Assembly (NCBI RefSeq): GCF_018847975.1
Contig: NZ_CP072597.1
Coordinates: forward strand, 2,705,001-2,769,000
Length of the DNA: 64,000 bases
Direction: 5' to 3'
Origin: Lysobacter sp. K5869
GTDB lineage: Bacteria > Pseudomonadota > Gammaproteobacteria > Xanthomonadales > Xanthomonadaceae
A program made the position numbers and the translations under genes. Under the pieces are notes generated by a model. That model made no database searches and was not told the origin of the DNA. It worked only from the letters and a program-made list of their open reading frames with translations. Shown here one piece after another: positions 1-7,962 of this stretch (positions are counted from its first letter, which is position 1; each line of letters opens with the position of its first letter).

Positions 1-2144
1 TGCTGGCGCACCCGCAGCGGATCGCGGGCGAGGATGATCTTGAGCGTGGCAACGCGGTTGTTCTGGTTGAACAGGAACGATTCGGGCAGTTGGTTGAACA
101 GCTCGTCGATGAAGCCCAGGCTGTCGAGTTCGCGCAGATAGGCTTGCAGCAGGATCTCGTCGCCGGGGCTTTCGTGGCCGCGCTCCAGCGAGCCGGCGCC
201 GAGCTTGACCAGATCGCCGTACAGCTCGACGGCTTCGCCGTCGCTGTAGATCCAGCGGCGCTTTTGCTTGAACTTCTTCACCAGCGCCTGCAGCTGGTCG
301 CGCGCGTCGCCCTGGTCCAGGCGCTGGCGCTGCAGGCCGGAGGCGTCGTAGTAATAGGTGTCGGTAGTGCTGCGCCAGCCGCCGGGCACGCTGGCGCCTT
401 GCGCGCCGAGCTTGAGCATGCGCTCGTACTCTTCCTTGTCGGCGGCCTTGCGGATTTCCAGCACCGGCAGTTGCAGGCCGGTCTTCTCGTCGCGCGGCAG
501 GTTGTCGATCAGGCGCAGGTAGTACTTGCCGTCTTCGCGTTGGCGGAAACGGTACTGCGCCGGCATCGGCAGGGTTTGCAGCAGGCGGTAGGCGAACAGC
601 GCCTCGTGGTCGCGGATCGCCCAGTCGAGCAGGTGGTACGACAGCAAGTCTTCGAGCAATTGTTCGTTCTTGTACGGCAGCCGCGTCTGCACCAGCGCGG
701 ACAGGGTCTCGCTCTGCCACGGCTGAGATTGGCCGACGAAGGCTTCCGGCGGCAGCAGTTCCAGCATCAGGTCGATCAGGCCGTCGCGTTCGAGCTGTTC
801 GCCGATGTAGCCGAAGCGCGCGTCGTCGGCGAGTTCGGGGTAGAGCATCGCCAAGGCCGCGATCGCGTCGTTGGCGTTGGGATGGCGCGGCTGGCCGTCG
901 GCGTCGGTCGGCGCCTGCAGGGTCTGGCGGATGCGGCCGATCAGATCGTTGGCGCCCGGGTCGTCCTTCTTCTTCAGCAGCGCTTCGCGTTTCTTCGCCA
1001 GCGCGGCTTCGTCGGCGGCGGTTTGCTTGCGCGCCGCGGCGAGCTTGGCGAGCACGTCGGGGTTCGGCGCCGGCGCGTTGACGAGGCGGGCGATGGCTTC
1101 GCCTTTTTCCGAGGCGCGCAGTTCTTCCTGCATCGGAGCCGGCAACTGGCCGAAGATGTAGATCAGCGCCTGGGTTTCTTCCAGGTCCAGGCCTTGGTCG
1201 GGCAGCGCGCGCAAGGCCTTGAGGTCGATGGCGTCGTAGCGCGAGGGTTCCAGCGCCCGGTAGCTGGCCAGCACCGAGCGGCGGTGGCGATACATATGCG
1301 GCGGGTTGATGTTGTCGGCCAGCCAATAGCGATGATCCGGCGACAGCGCGCCGACCATCGCCACCGCGACGTCGAACTCGACCGTGTCGAGGATGCGCAT
1401 CACTTTGAACACATCGCCGTCGGACACCCACCAGCCGTCGAGCGCGTCGCGGATCAACTCCAGCTCGCGCGAGCGGCTGGTCTTGACCGAGCCGGCCAGC
1501 GCCGGCGCTTCGGCCGCCTCGGCGGTGGCTTTTTGGCCGTTGTCGGCCGCGGCGTTCGCGCTGCGCAGCGCCACGCGCGGACGATGCAGGGGGTCGCCGC
1601 GCGCGAACGCGGCGCCGAGCGCGTCGGCCTCGGCTTCGGCGGCGGCGAGCGTGTCGCCGGGCGCGACGGCGGCGAGCGAGCGCTGGGCCGCGTGCGCGGT
1701 CTCGTGCGCGAGCAGGTAGCGGCCTTGCGCTTCGCGCGGGCGGTAGCGATCCGGATGCAGCAGCACCCGCGCGTCTTCCTGCAAGGCGTTGGCGCCGCGC
1801 GCCTGGATGCGGATCGCGGCGTCGGCGTCGACGCGCACTTCCAGCCGCGACAGATCCAGACCGAACGCGCGGCCGAGTTCGCCGAGCAGTTGCGCGGTGA
1901 GGCGGGCGCGGGCGAGGTCGGCGTCGTGGATGCGCGGGCCGCCGCAATGGATGCGGGCGAAGTCCGGCGGCGCGTCGTCGCTGCGCAACATCGGCGGCGG
2001 CGACAGCGGCGACGGCGCCGCGAGCGGACGTTCTTCGTTGCCGCGCGCGCGCTCCGGCGCGCGCCGCGCGTTCGCGTTCGCGCGCGCCGGGGCCGTGGCG
2101 GCGGCCGGCGCGGCGGGGCGGACGGCGGCGGCGCGTTCGCTCAT
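1..2144 (-). CDS. DUF4157-domain protein, eCIS-associated (3' end outside window)
   Basis: Start ATG at 2144 overlaps the stop of the small gene before it (ATGA), so it is translationally coupled to the eCIS operon. The visible part is at least 714 residues with no stop before the window edge. After a disordered Ala/Pro/Arg-rich leader (residues 1-60) comes a region with LLAHETAHAAQR around residues 144-155. HETAH (147-151) fits the HExxH signature of the DUF4157 family, a putative metallopeptidase domain widely found in or beside eCIS loci. The rest is helical and charged, with nothing I recognise, ending near LARDPLRVRQ at the edge. By family knowledge such proteins are candidate eCIS cargo or processing factors; the actual role here is inference. 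No signal peptide is seen, as expected for cargo loaded in the cytoplasm. Confidence 0.8.
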   Translation of the reverse strand, partial: MSERAAAVRPAAPAAATAPARANANARRAPERARGNEERPLAAPSPLSPPPMLRSDDAPPDFARIHCGGPRIHDADLARARLTAQLLGELGRAFGLDLSRLEVRVDADAAIRIQARGANALQEDARVLLHPDRYRPREAQGRYLLAHETAHAAQRSLAAVAPGDTLAAAEAEADALGAAFARGDPLHRPRVALRSANAAADNGQKATAEAAEAPALAGSVKTSRSRELELIRDALDGWWVSDGDVFKVMRILDTVEFDVAVAMVGALSPDHRYWLADNINPPHMYRHRRSVLASYRALEPSRYDAIDLKALRALPDQGLDLEETQALIYIFGQLPAPMQEELRASEKGEAIARLVNAPAPNPDVLAKLAAARKQTAADEAALAKKREALLKKKDDPGANDLIGRIRQTLQAPTDADGQPRHPNANDAIAALAMLYPELADDARFGYIGEQLERDGLIDLMLELLPPEAFVGQSQPWQSETLSALVQTRLPYKNEQLLEDLLSYHLLDWAIRDHEALFAYRLLQTLPMPAQYRFRQREDGKYYLRLIDNLPRDEKTGLQLPVLEIRKAADKEEYERMLKLGAQGASVPGGWRSTTDTYYYDASGLQRQRLDQGDARDQLQALVKKFKQKRRWIYSDGEAVELYGDLVKLGAGSLERGHESPGDEILLQAYLRELDSLGFIDELFNQLPESFLFNQNNRVATLKIILARDPLRVRQ

Positions 2145-2422
2145 GCGCCGCGCGCCAGTGCGCGGTGCAGGCCGCGCGCGAGTTCGATGCCCAGGCGCAC
2201 CGGGTCGGCGGTCGCGCTCGCGCCGAGTTCGGGCGCGCGCAGCCATTCCAGCGTGCCGCCGCGCGGCGCCAGCGGTTCGAGGCGGTGCAGGCGGGTCAGT
2301 TCGGCGGCGAGCGAGCGTTGCAGCTGCCGGGTTTGCAGCGGCGTCAGCGCCGGGCCGTCCAGGCGCAGCCGCTCGATGCTGAGCGTCAGCGGCGCGGCGG
2401 CGGGGGCGGGCGCGCGGCTCAC
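2141..2422 (-). CDS. Small eCIS-operon protein of unknown function (93 aa)
   Basis: A GTG start at 2422 lies inside the TGA stop of the AAA+ ATPase gene (GTGA overlap), and its own stop overlaps the next ATG (ATGA). The start shown is therefore fixed by two four-base overlaps. The protein begins with an Ala/Pro-rich stretch and continues with a compact amphipathic sequence (LTLSIERLRLDGPALTPLQ, then a Leu/Arg-rich helix). I do not recognise a family. Small proteins in this slot, between the ATPase and a DUF4157 gene, could be assembly chaperones or cargo adaptors, but that rests only on position. It has no signal peptide, membrane segment or cysteine. Confidence 0.65.
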   Translation of the reverse strand: MSRAPAPAAAPLTLSIERLRLDGPALTPLQTRQLQRSLAAELTRLHRLEPLAPRGGTLEWLRAPELGASATADPVRLGIELARGLHRALARGA

Positions 2423-4470
2423 CGGAACTCCGCTTCGTTGACCGGTCGCTCGAGCTTGCGCAGTTCGGTGCGCACCGCGTCGAGCAGCCGCGGCATGCCG
2501 ACCGCGCCGCCGTCGCCGGCCGCGGCGAAGGCGGCGTTTAGGGCGATGCTGTGGATGTTGCCGCCGGACAGGTTGAAGCGCGCGAGGCGTTCGTAATCCA
2601 AGGTTTCGCACGGCACGCCCGGCGGCAGCGCGCCGCGCCACAGGCGTTTGCGCTCGCCGGGACCGGGGAACTGGAAATTGACCACGAAGCGCAGCCGGCG
2701 CATGAACGCGGTGTCGAGCGAACCCTTCATGTTGGTGGCGAGGATCGCCAGCCCCGAGAACGCCTCCATGCGTTGCAGCAGGTAGTTGATTTCGATGTTG
2801 GCGTAGCGGTCGTGGCTGTCCTTGACCTCGCTGCGCTTGCCGAACAAGGCGTCGGCCTCGTCGAAGAACAGGATCGAGCCGCCTTGCTCGGCTGCGTCGA
2901 ACAGCTTGCGCAGGTTCTTCTCGGTCTCGCCGATGTACTTGCTGACCACGCCGGACAGATCGATGCGGAACAGGTTCAGGCGCAGCTCGTTGGCGATCAC
3001 CTCGGCGGCCATCGTCTTGCCCGTGCCGCTTTCCCCGGCGAACAGCGCGCTGATGCCCATGCCGCGGTTCATGCGTTCGGCATAGCCCCACTGCTGATAG
3101 ACGCGGTGGCGTTCGCGCACCTGCGCGGCGATCTGGCGCAGCAGGCCGGTGGATTCGTCGTTGAGCACCAGATCCGCCCAGCGCGCCTTCGGCTCCAAGC
3201 GCTGCGCCAGCGCGTCCAGACGCGCGGTGGACAGGTCGCGGCAAGCGTCCCAGGCGTCGCCGCCGCCGTCGCGCGGGGACGCGGCGGCGCGGATCTGGCC
3301 GAGATTGAGCTGGAAGTGGCCGGACAGCTCGGCGGCCTCGCGTTCGCGCGCGGCCTCGTCGCTGTCGTCGGGCAGATGCTCCAGCCACGCCGCGTGTTGT
3401 TCCGCCGAACTCGGCAGCGGCGCCTGCGCGCTGCAATGCGCCGCGTCCAGCGCCAGCGGCGTTTCGCGCAGGCCGAGGAAACTCAGGCCGAGCGGATGGG
3501 CGAGGAACTGGCGCAGCGCGGCCAAGGTTTCGCCGCCGGCGCCGTCGAGCGCATCGGCGTCGATGTACAGCGCGACCGGCAACAGCAGGCTTTCGCGTTG
3601 CCACAGCCGCGCCAGCAGATCGACTTCGGCGCGCGGGGTCGGCAGCGATTCCATCGGCAGCCGGTACAGATGCCGGCCCAGCGCTTGCGCGGCCTCGCAG
3701 GCGATGGCTTGGCGGCTGCCCGGATCGGGCCCGAGCAATTGCGCCACCGGCAACGACGCGCCCGGCGCGGCCGCGTGCAGCGCGGCGAGGATGCGTTGCG
3801 CGCACTCGCGCTGGCTCGCCGACAGCGGCGCCGGCGCGCACGGCGTGAGCAGGGCCGAGAGCCGTTCGTCGAGCAGGTTCAAGCCCTTGATGCAGGCGAC
3901 CACGCGCTCGTCGGCGCGCAGCGCGGCGGCGGTGAGCGCGGTCGCGCCGGCGTGATCGACCTGGAGCAGATGCAGATAGCGCAGCGGCCGCTGCGGCGCC
4001 AGCGCGTCCCAGCTGGGATCGTCGAACAGGCGCAGGGCCAGGGCGAAGCTCGGCGCGCCGGTGCCGCCGCCTTGCGCGGCGGCGATCAGCGACGGCAGCG
4101 AGGGATCGAGTTCCATCGCCGCGCACAGCAGCAGGATGTCGGTCTCGAACGCGCTCAGCCCGAGCCGTTCGGCCAGCGCCGGCAACGCCGGTTGCGATTC
4201 GCCGCGCGCGGCGCGCTGGCGTTGTCCGTTGGCTTGCGCGATGCGTTCGGCCAAGGCCTGCGGCGCCGGCAGCGCGGGCGCGGCCGGCGGCGCGGCGCGG
4301 CCGAACCACTGCGGCATGCCGTGCGCCGGCGCGCGTTGCGCGGAGCCGGCGTCGGCCGGCGGCGCGGCCAGTTGCTGCAGGCGCAGGCGCAGCCAATGCA
4401 GGGACGCGGCGAGGTAATCGTTGTTGTCCTCGATCCAGCGCTCGCGCTCGTGGTAGGCGGTGTCGGGCAT
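2419..4470 (-). CDS. eCIS AAA+ ATPase (Pvc15/Afp15-like)
   Basis: 683 residues from the ATG at 4470, which has GAGGAG ten bases upstream; the longer frame upstream belongs to the DUF4255 gene. The N-terminal half (about 1-430) is a degenerate, Leu/Ala-rich ATPase-like or adaptor region. The C-terminal half is a canonical AAA+ module: Walker A GESGTGKT (479-486), Walker B ILFFDEAD (533-540), sensor ATN (578-580) and the arginine-rich RRLRF (591-595). Such ATPases are core members of Afp/PVC-type contractile injection loci. They are thought to help assemble the particle or load and remodel cargo in the cytoplasm. It follows the DUF4255 gene by 14 bases and overlaps the next gene by 4, so it belongs to one long operon. 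Confidence 0.88.
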   Translation of the reverse strand: MPDTAYHERERWIEDNNDYLAASLHWLRLRLQQLAAPPADAGSAQRAPAHGMPQWFGRAAPPAAPALPAPQALAERIAQANGQRQRAARGESQPALPALAERLGLSAFETDILLLCAAMELDPSLPSLIAAAQGGGTGAPSFALALRLFDDPSWDALAPQRPLRYLHLLQVDHAGATALTAAALRADERVVACIKGLNLLDERLSALLTPCAPAPLSASQRECAQRILAALHAAAPGASLPVAQLLGPDPGSRQAIACEAAQALGRHLYRLPMESLPTPRAEVDLLARLWQRESLLLPVALYIDADALDGAGGETLAALRQFLAHPLGLSFLGLRETPLALDAAHCSAQAPLPSSAEQHAAWLEHLPDDSDEAAREREAAELSGHFQLNLGQIRAAASPRDGGGDAWDACRDLSTARLDALAQRLEPKARWADLVLNDESTGLLRQIAAQVRERHRVYQQWGYAERMNRGMGISALFAGESGTGKTMAAEVIANELRLNLFRIDLSGVVSKYIGETEKNLRKLFDAAEQGGSILFFDEADALFGKRSEVKDSHDRYANIEINYLLQRMEAFSGLAILATNMKGSLDTAFMRRLRFVVNFQFPGPGERKRLWRGALPPGVPCETLDYERLARFNLSGGNIHSIALNAAFAAAGDGGAVGMPRLLDAVRTELRKLERPVNEAEFR

Positions 4471-4484
4471 GGGCGCGGCGCTCC

Positions 4485-5777
4485 TCAAGCGATCACCACG
4501 GTTTGCTGCGGATCGAACGAGAACACGCCCTGGTCGTCGGCGACCGCGGCGATGCTCTCCACGCCGTCGACGCGCAGGATCACCGGATAGCGCCCGGCGA
4601 CGGCGACGCTGGCGGGCACGGTGACGTCGATGGTCGTGGGCTGTTCGGGATCGGCCGGGGTTTCGATCTTGTCGGCCAGCAGTTCGTCGCCGCCGAAGCG
4701 TACGCGCACGCCGGCGTGCTGCTCGGGCAGCAGGCGCGGGCTGCAGGTCAAGGTCAGCGCGAGTTCGCCGGGCGCGGCGTTGAGCGGGCTGACCTCCACC
4801 CGCGGCGCCAGCATCATCGCGATGGGCGCGCTGACGATGGCCGGTTGCCCCGACGGCGCCAGCCGCAGGCGCACCGCGTAGAAGCCGGCGATCCAATCGG
4901 CCATCGCGCCGGCGTCGACGCCGGCGGTGGGCAGCTGCGCATCGAGCGCGAGCGCGCTGGCGGTGGCGGTCACCGGCAGCGTGCGCGCGGCCGCGGCGCG
5001 CGGATGTTCGAACACCAACTCGGCGTCGACGGCTTGCAGGTTGCGGCCTTCGACGCGCAAGGCGTCGCCCAGGCGCGCGGCGCGCAGCAGGTCGGACGCG
5101 GCGGGGCGGATCGATTCCAGACGCGGCGCGGCGGACGCGCGCGCGGCCGGGCCGCGGTCGTCGTCGCCGCGCTTGAGCACCGGCGGCGCGGCGCGCGCGG
5201 CCGCTTCGGTCTCCATCAGCACCACCGAGACCAGATAGGCCATCGACGGGCGATAGCGCGCCTGCATCGCGGTCCACAGCTTCGACAGTTCTTCGCCGCC
5301 GAGGTATTGCGGGGTGATCTTCAGCGATTCGATCTGCTCGGCCAGATTCAGCGCGGAGAAATCGCCGAACGGCGGATTCGGCGGGCCGAGCACGCTGCGC
5401 AGGCGCGCGCGGTCGAGGCCGGGCGTGTCGTGCAGCGCCAGCATCGCCAGCCCGAGCAAGGCTTCGGCGGCGAGATCCTGCGCGCCGTAGGCGGTGAGCA
5501 GGTAATGCAGATCCAGCGCCAGCGGCGCGCTGCGCAGGCGCTGGCCGCTGCCGTCGCGGGTCGGCAGGCTCTGGTTGCGCCAGCCGCTGTTGGGCGTGAC
5601 CTGATACAGGAACAGATTGAGCTGATTGGGCTCGGTCTGTCCGGTGGTGATCCGGTCCGGTGGCGTGGCGGTGACCGAGATGCTGCCGATCGACGACAGA
5701 TCCAGGCCCAGCAGGCTGTCGCTGATGAGGTCTTTGAGCGTGGCGGTCACCGCGGCGATGGCCAGTGCGTTACTCAT
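4485..5777 (-). CDS. DUF4255 protein (Pvc16/Afp16-like sheath/tube terminator)
   Basis: 430 residues starting MSNALAIAAVTATLKDL at 5777; the ATG overlaps the previous stop (ATGA). The N-terminal 190 residues match the DUF4255 pattern, including TEPNQLNLFLYQVTPN, the LALDLHYLLTAYG core and LGLAMLALHD. In Afp/PVC particles this family caps the inner tube and sheath at the distal end and sets length. The C-terminal half (about 210-430) consists of beta-rich, Ig-like repeats (for example LESIRPAASDLLRAARLGDALRVEGRNL, then ELALTLTCSPRLLPEQHAG). Those repeats are an extra module relative to the short Afp16-type cap; I infer they decorate the particle end or bind cargo. Confidence 0.88.
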   Translation of the reverse strand: MSNALAIAAVTATLKDLISDSLLGLDLSSIGSISVTATPPDRITTGQTEPNQLNLFLYQVTPNSGWRNQSLPTRDGSGQRLRSAPLALDLHYLLTAYGAQDLAAEALLGLAMLALHDTPGLDRARLRSVLGPPNPPFGDFSALNLAEQIESLKITPQYLGGEELSKLWTAMQARYRPSMAYLVSVVLMETEAAARAAPPVLKRGDDDRGPAARASAAPRLESIRPAASDLLRAARLGDALRVEGRNLQAVDAELVFEHPRAAAARTLPVTATASALALDAQLPTAGVDAGAMADWIAGFYAVRLRLAPSGQPAIVSAPIAMMLAPRVEVSPLNAAPGELALTLTCSPRLLPEQHAGVRVRFGGDELLADKIETPADPEQPTTIDVTVPASVAVAGRYPVILRVDGVESIAAVADDQGVFSFDPQQTVVIA

Positions 5778-6634
5778 CGACGGTCTCCGTGGCGTTGCCG
5801 CAGGTAGTCGTCCAGGCCGAGCGCGGGCGCGCCGTTGCGGCGCGGCGCGGCGGCCGGCGCGGCGGCGGGGGCGTTGGCGCGGATTTCGACCCGGCCGATG
5901 CTGACGTGCACCGGCGCGGGCGCGGCCGGCGCCGGCGCGGCCGGGGCGTTGCGCCGCGCGGGATGCGCGACCGCGGCCGGCGCGGCGTCGCGCGCGGCGA
6001 GGCGGGCGGGGACGGACAGCGGCGCCGGTGGCGCTGTGGCGCGAGTGGACGCGCTCGCGGTCGCGGGTTGCGGTGCGGGCGCGGCGACGTGCGCGGGCGT
6101 CGGCCGCGGTTCGTTCGCGCTCGCGCGCGGCGCGGCGGGCGGCGGTGCGTGTAGCGGCGCGGACGGCGCTGGCGCGTCGCGAGCGGATGGGTTCGTCGGC
6201 GCTTCCGACATCGCCGCATGCGCGCTTTCGCGACGCGGCGGCTGCGCCGTTCGCGCTTGCGGCGCCGCCGCGGCGGGCGCGGCGACGACGGTTTCGCGCA
6301 AGGTTTCGATGGATTCGATCAGGGTGACGGACGTGGTCGCGGGCGCCGGCGCGGCGCGCGGCGATGCCGCGGGTATCGTGGCGATGTCCGGCGTCGCCGC
6401 CTTGTCGGCCGCGGGCTCGAACGGAATCGCGGACGCATGCGGCGTTGCCGCGGCCGGTTCGGATCTCGCTTCGCGCGCGGCCGCGGACGCCGTCGGCGCG
6501 ACGTGCGCCTGAACTTCTTCGGCCGGCTCCTGGGTCAAGTCCTGCCGCGATTCGTACAGCGACGGCCGCCGCCGTTCCAGGACCGGCGCCTGGCCTTGCG
6601 CGCGGCGCACGATGTGGCGCAGGAAGCCGTTCAT
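5774..6634 (-). CDS. Ala/Pro-rich eCIS-operon protein
   Basis: 286 residues from the ATG at 6634, which overlaps the stop of the upstream gene (ATGA). Both ends are defined by four-base overlaps, so translation is coupled to its neighbours. The short N-terminus (NGFLRHIVRRAQGQAPVLERRRPSLYESRQ) and the C-terminus (VHVSIGRVEIRA, then LGLDDYLRQRHGDRR) look like conserved peptides. The roughly 190 residues between them are low-complexity Ala/Pro/Arg sequence, surely disordered. The VHVSIGRVEIRA-type motif is one I associate with proteins encoded in eCIS loci, but no function is established. A plausible role is a flexible linker, tape-measure-like or cargo-tethering protein, which is inference only. 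Confidence 0.7.
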   Translation of the reverse strand: MNGFLRHIVRRAQGQAPVLERRRPSLYESRQDLTQEPAEEVQAHVAPTASAAAREARSEPAAATPHASAIPFEPAADKAATPDIATIPAASPRAAPAPATTSVTLIESIETLRETVVAAPAAAAPQARTAQPPRRESAHAAMSEAPTNPSARDAPAPSAPLHAPPPAAPRASANEPRPTPAHVAAPAPQPATASASTRATAPPAPLSVPARLAARDAAPAAVAHPARRNAPAAPAPAAPAPVHVSIGRVEIRANAPAAAPAAAPRRNGAPALGLDDYLRQRHGDRR

Positions 6635-7398
6635 GCCTGCACCAGATCGAGATAGAAACGCCGCCGCACCGGCGACAGGTCGAGGATGTCGCGCTCGCTC
6701 CAGGCGTAATGCCGGGCCAGCGCGTGGACTTGCGAGAGCAAGTCCTGCACCCAGTCGTCGAGTTCTTCCCACAGGTAGGCGCCGATATCGAACGTCGCCG
6801 ACCATTCGTGGGCGCAGGCCGGGCATTGCACCGCCAATTGCAGATCGGCGAGCGGATCGTCCTGCGCCATGCGTTCGCACAAACGCTCCACCAACGCCGG
6901 CGGCAGCGGCGCGCCTGGGTCGAGTTCGCGGCCGCGGCGGCGCGCGCCGAGCACGCAGCGCCGCAGCAACGCCTCGACGGCGGCGTCGAGCGCGGCGTCG
7001 CCGCCGCGCGCGGCCGGCAGATGGCGCAGGTCGTCGCTGTCGGGCAGGCGGTAGTCGACGCTGTAATCGCGATAGTCGAAGCGTCGCGGCGCCGGCGGTT
7101 GCGGCAACTCGCGCGGCATCTCGGCGCAGACATCGCCGACGCGCAGTTGCGATTCCAGCCGTTCGCCGCAGGCCGGGCACGCGGCGGTGGTCTGCAACTG
7201 GCCGCCGAACAGCGCTTCTTGCAGCGCGAACAAGCACGCATCGCGCTGGCCGAGGCTGGCGCGGCTCCACTGCGCCGGATCGGGCTGCGGCCACACCGCC
7301 TGCAGCAGCCCCAGCGCGCGTTCGTGCGCGCCGGCGCGGTGCAGGCGTTCCCAGGCCCCGATCAGGACGTGGTTCCAGTGGCGGGCGTCGGCGCTCAT
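6631..7398 (-). CDS. T4 gp26-like baseplate protein with CPAC zinc-ribbon-like pairs
   Basis: 255 residues from ATG 7398, eight bases after the tube gene. Two CPAC pairs are present, ACPACGER (Cys74/77) and QCPACAHEW (Cys192/195), consistent with one structural zinc site. The C-terminal helix region (IGAYLWEELDDWVQDLLSQVHALARHYAWSERDIL) is the characteristic T4-gp26-like baseplate signature seen in contractile tails and eCIS loci. By family knowledge the protein acts in baseplate assembly. Its place directly behind the tube gene fits that role. The exact family assignment is from recall of the pattern, not from a search; the match is strongest in the last 60 residues. Confidence 0.7.
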   Translation of the reverse strand: MSADARHWNHVLIGAWERLHRAGAHERALGLLQAVWPQPDPAQWSRASLGQRDACLFALQEALFGGQLQTTAACPACGERLESQLRVGDVCAEMPRELPQPPAPRRFDYRDYSVDYRLPDSDDLRHLPAARGGDAALDAAVEALLRRCVLGARRRGRELDPGAPLPPALVERLCERMAQDDPLADLQLAVQCPACAHEWSATFDIGAYLWEELDDWVQDLLSQVHALARHYAWSERDILDLSPVRRRFYLDLVQA

Positions 7399-7406
7399 GC
7401 GCGCGC

Positions 7407-7931
7407 TCAGGCCGGCTCGGTGAAGCTCGGCTCGGCCGGCTCGACCACGTCGGGATCGCGCTCCCAGCCCTCGTTTTCGAGCTTGAGGTGCTGGATCGCC
7501 ACCGCATTGGCGTTGGCGTCCAGGTCCGGCAGCGCCTGGAATTCCGACACCCAGCAGCGGTACACGCGATAGGCGATGGCCAACTGGCCGGCCTCGTTGT
7601 AGACCTCGATGATGAGGTCCTTGCGGAAGTCCTTCAGCGAGGTCTCCGAACCCAGCCCGGAACCGTAGTTCCAGACCTTGTTCGCCCACTGCTCGAACTC
7701 CTTGTCGTGGGTGACGCCGCGTTCGAGCGTGATCGCCTCGAACTCGCTGCGTCCCGGGCTCTTGCGGCTGCTGCTCGGGTCGCCGCCTTCGCGGTGCTTG
7801 ACCACTTCGGTGGTGCGCTTGAGCGCGCTGACCTTGCTGATGCCGGCCACGTACTTGTTGTCCCATTTGACCCGGAACTTGAAGTTCTTGTACGGATCGA
7901 AGCGCTGCGCGTTTACGGTGAACTGGGCCAT
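7407..7931 (-). CDS. eCIS inner tube protein (phage tail tube, T4 gp19-like)
   Basis: 174 residues starting MAQFTVNAQRFDPYKNFKFRVKWD, with GGGAGC ten bases before the ATG. The opening strand, the KVSALKRTTEVVKHREGGD loop and EFEAITLERGVTHDKEFEQW are the recognised features of the gp19-like tail tube family. It would form the hexameric rings of the inner tube that is driven through a target membrane. Length is a little above the usual 145-155, due to a Glu/Pro-rich C-terminal tail (DVVEPAEPSFTEPA). It lies 31 bases after the sheath gene. Only one tube gene is visible here; Afp/PVC loci carry two, and a second copy could lie beyond the left edge. Confidence 0.93.
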   Translation of the reverse strand: MAQFTVNAQRFDPYKNFKFRVKWDNKYVAGISKVSALKRTTEVVKHREGGDPSSSRKSPGRSEFEAITLERGVTHDKEFEQWANKVWNYGSGLGSETSLKDFRKDLIIEVYNEAGQLAIAYRVYRCWVSEFQALPDLDANANAVAIQHLKLENEGWERDPDVVEPAEPSFTEPA

Positions 7932-7962
7932 CTCGGTGCTCCCTTTATCGAAGTGGAAGGGC

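Noticed and set aside
90..2441. 783-codon open frame on the plus strand opposite the DUF4157 gene
   Set aside because: It is the antisense of the DUF4157 gene and small neighbour; the peptide is Arg/Gln/Val-rich with no motif, a usual result of GC-rich third positions.
2551..4590. 679-codon plus-strand frame opposite the AAA+ ATPase
   Set aside because: Antisense shadow of a gene with clear Walker A and B motifs.
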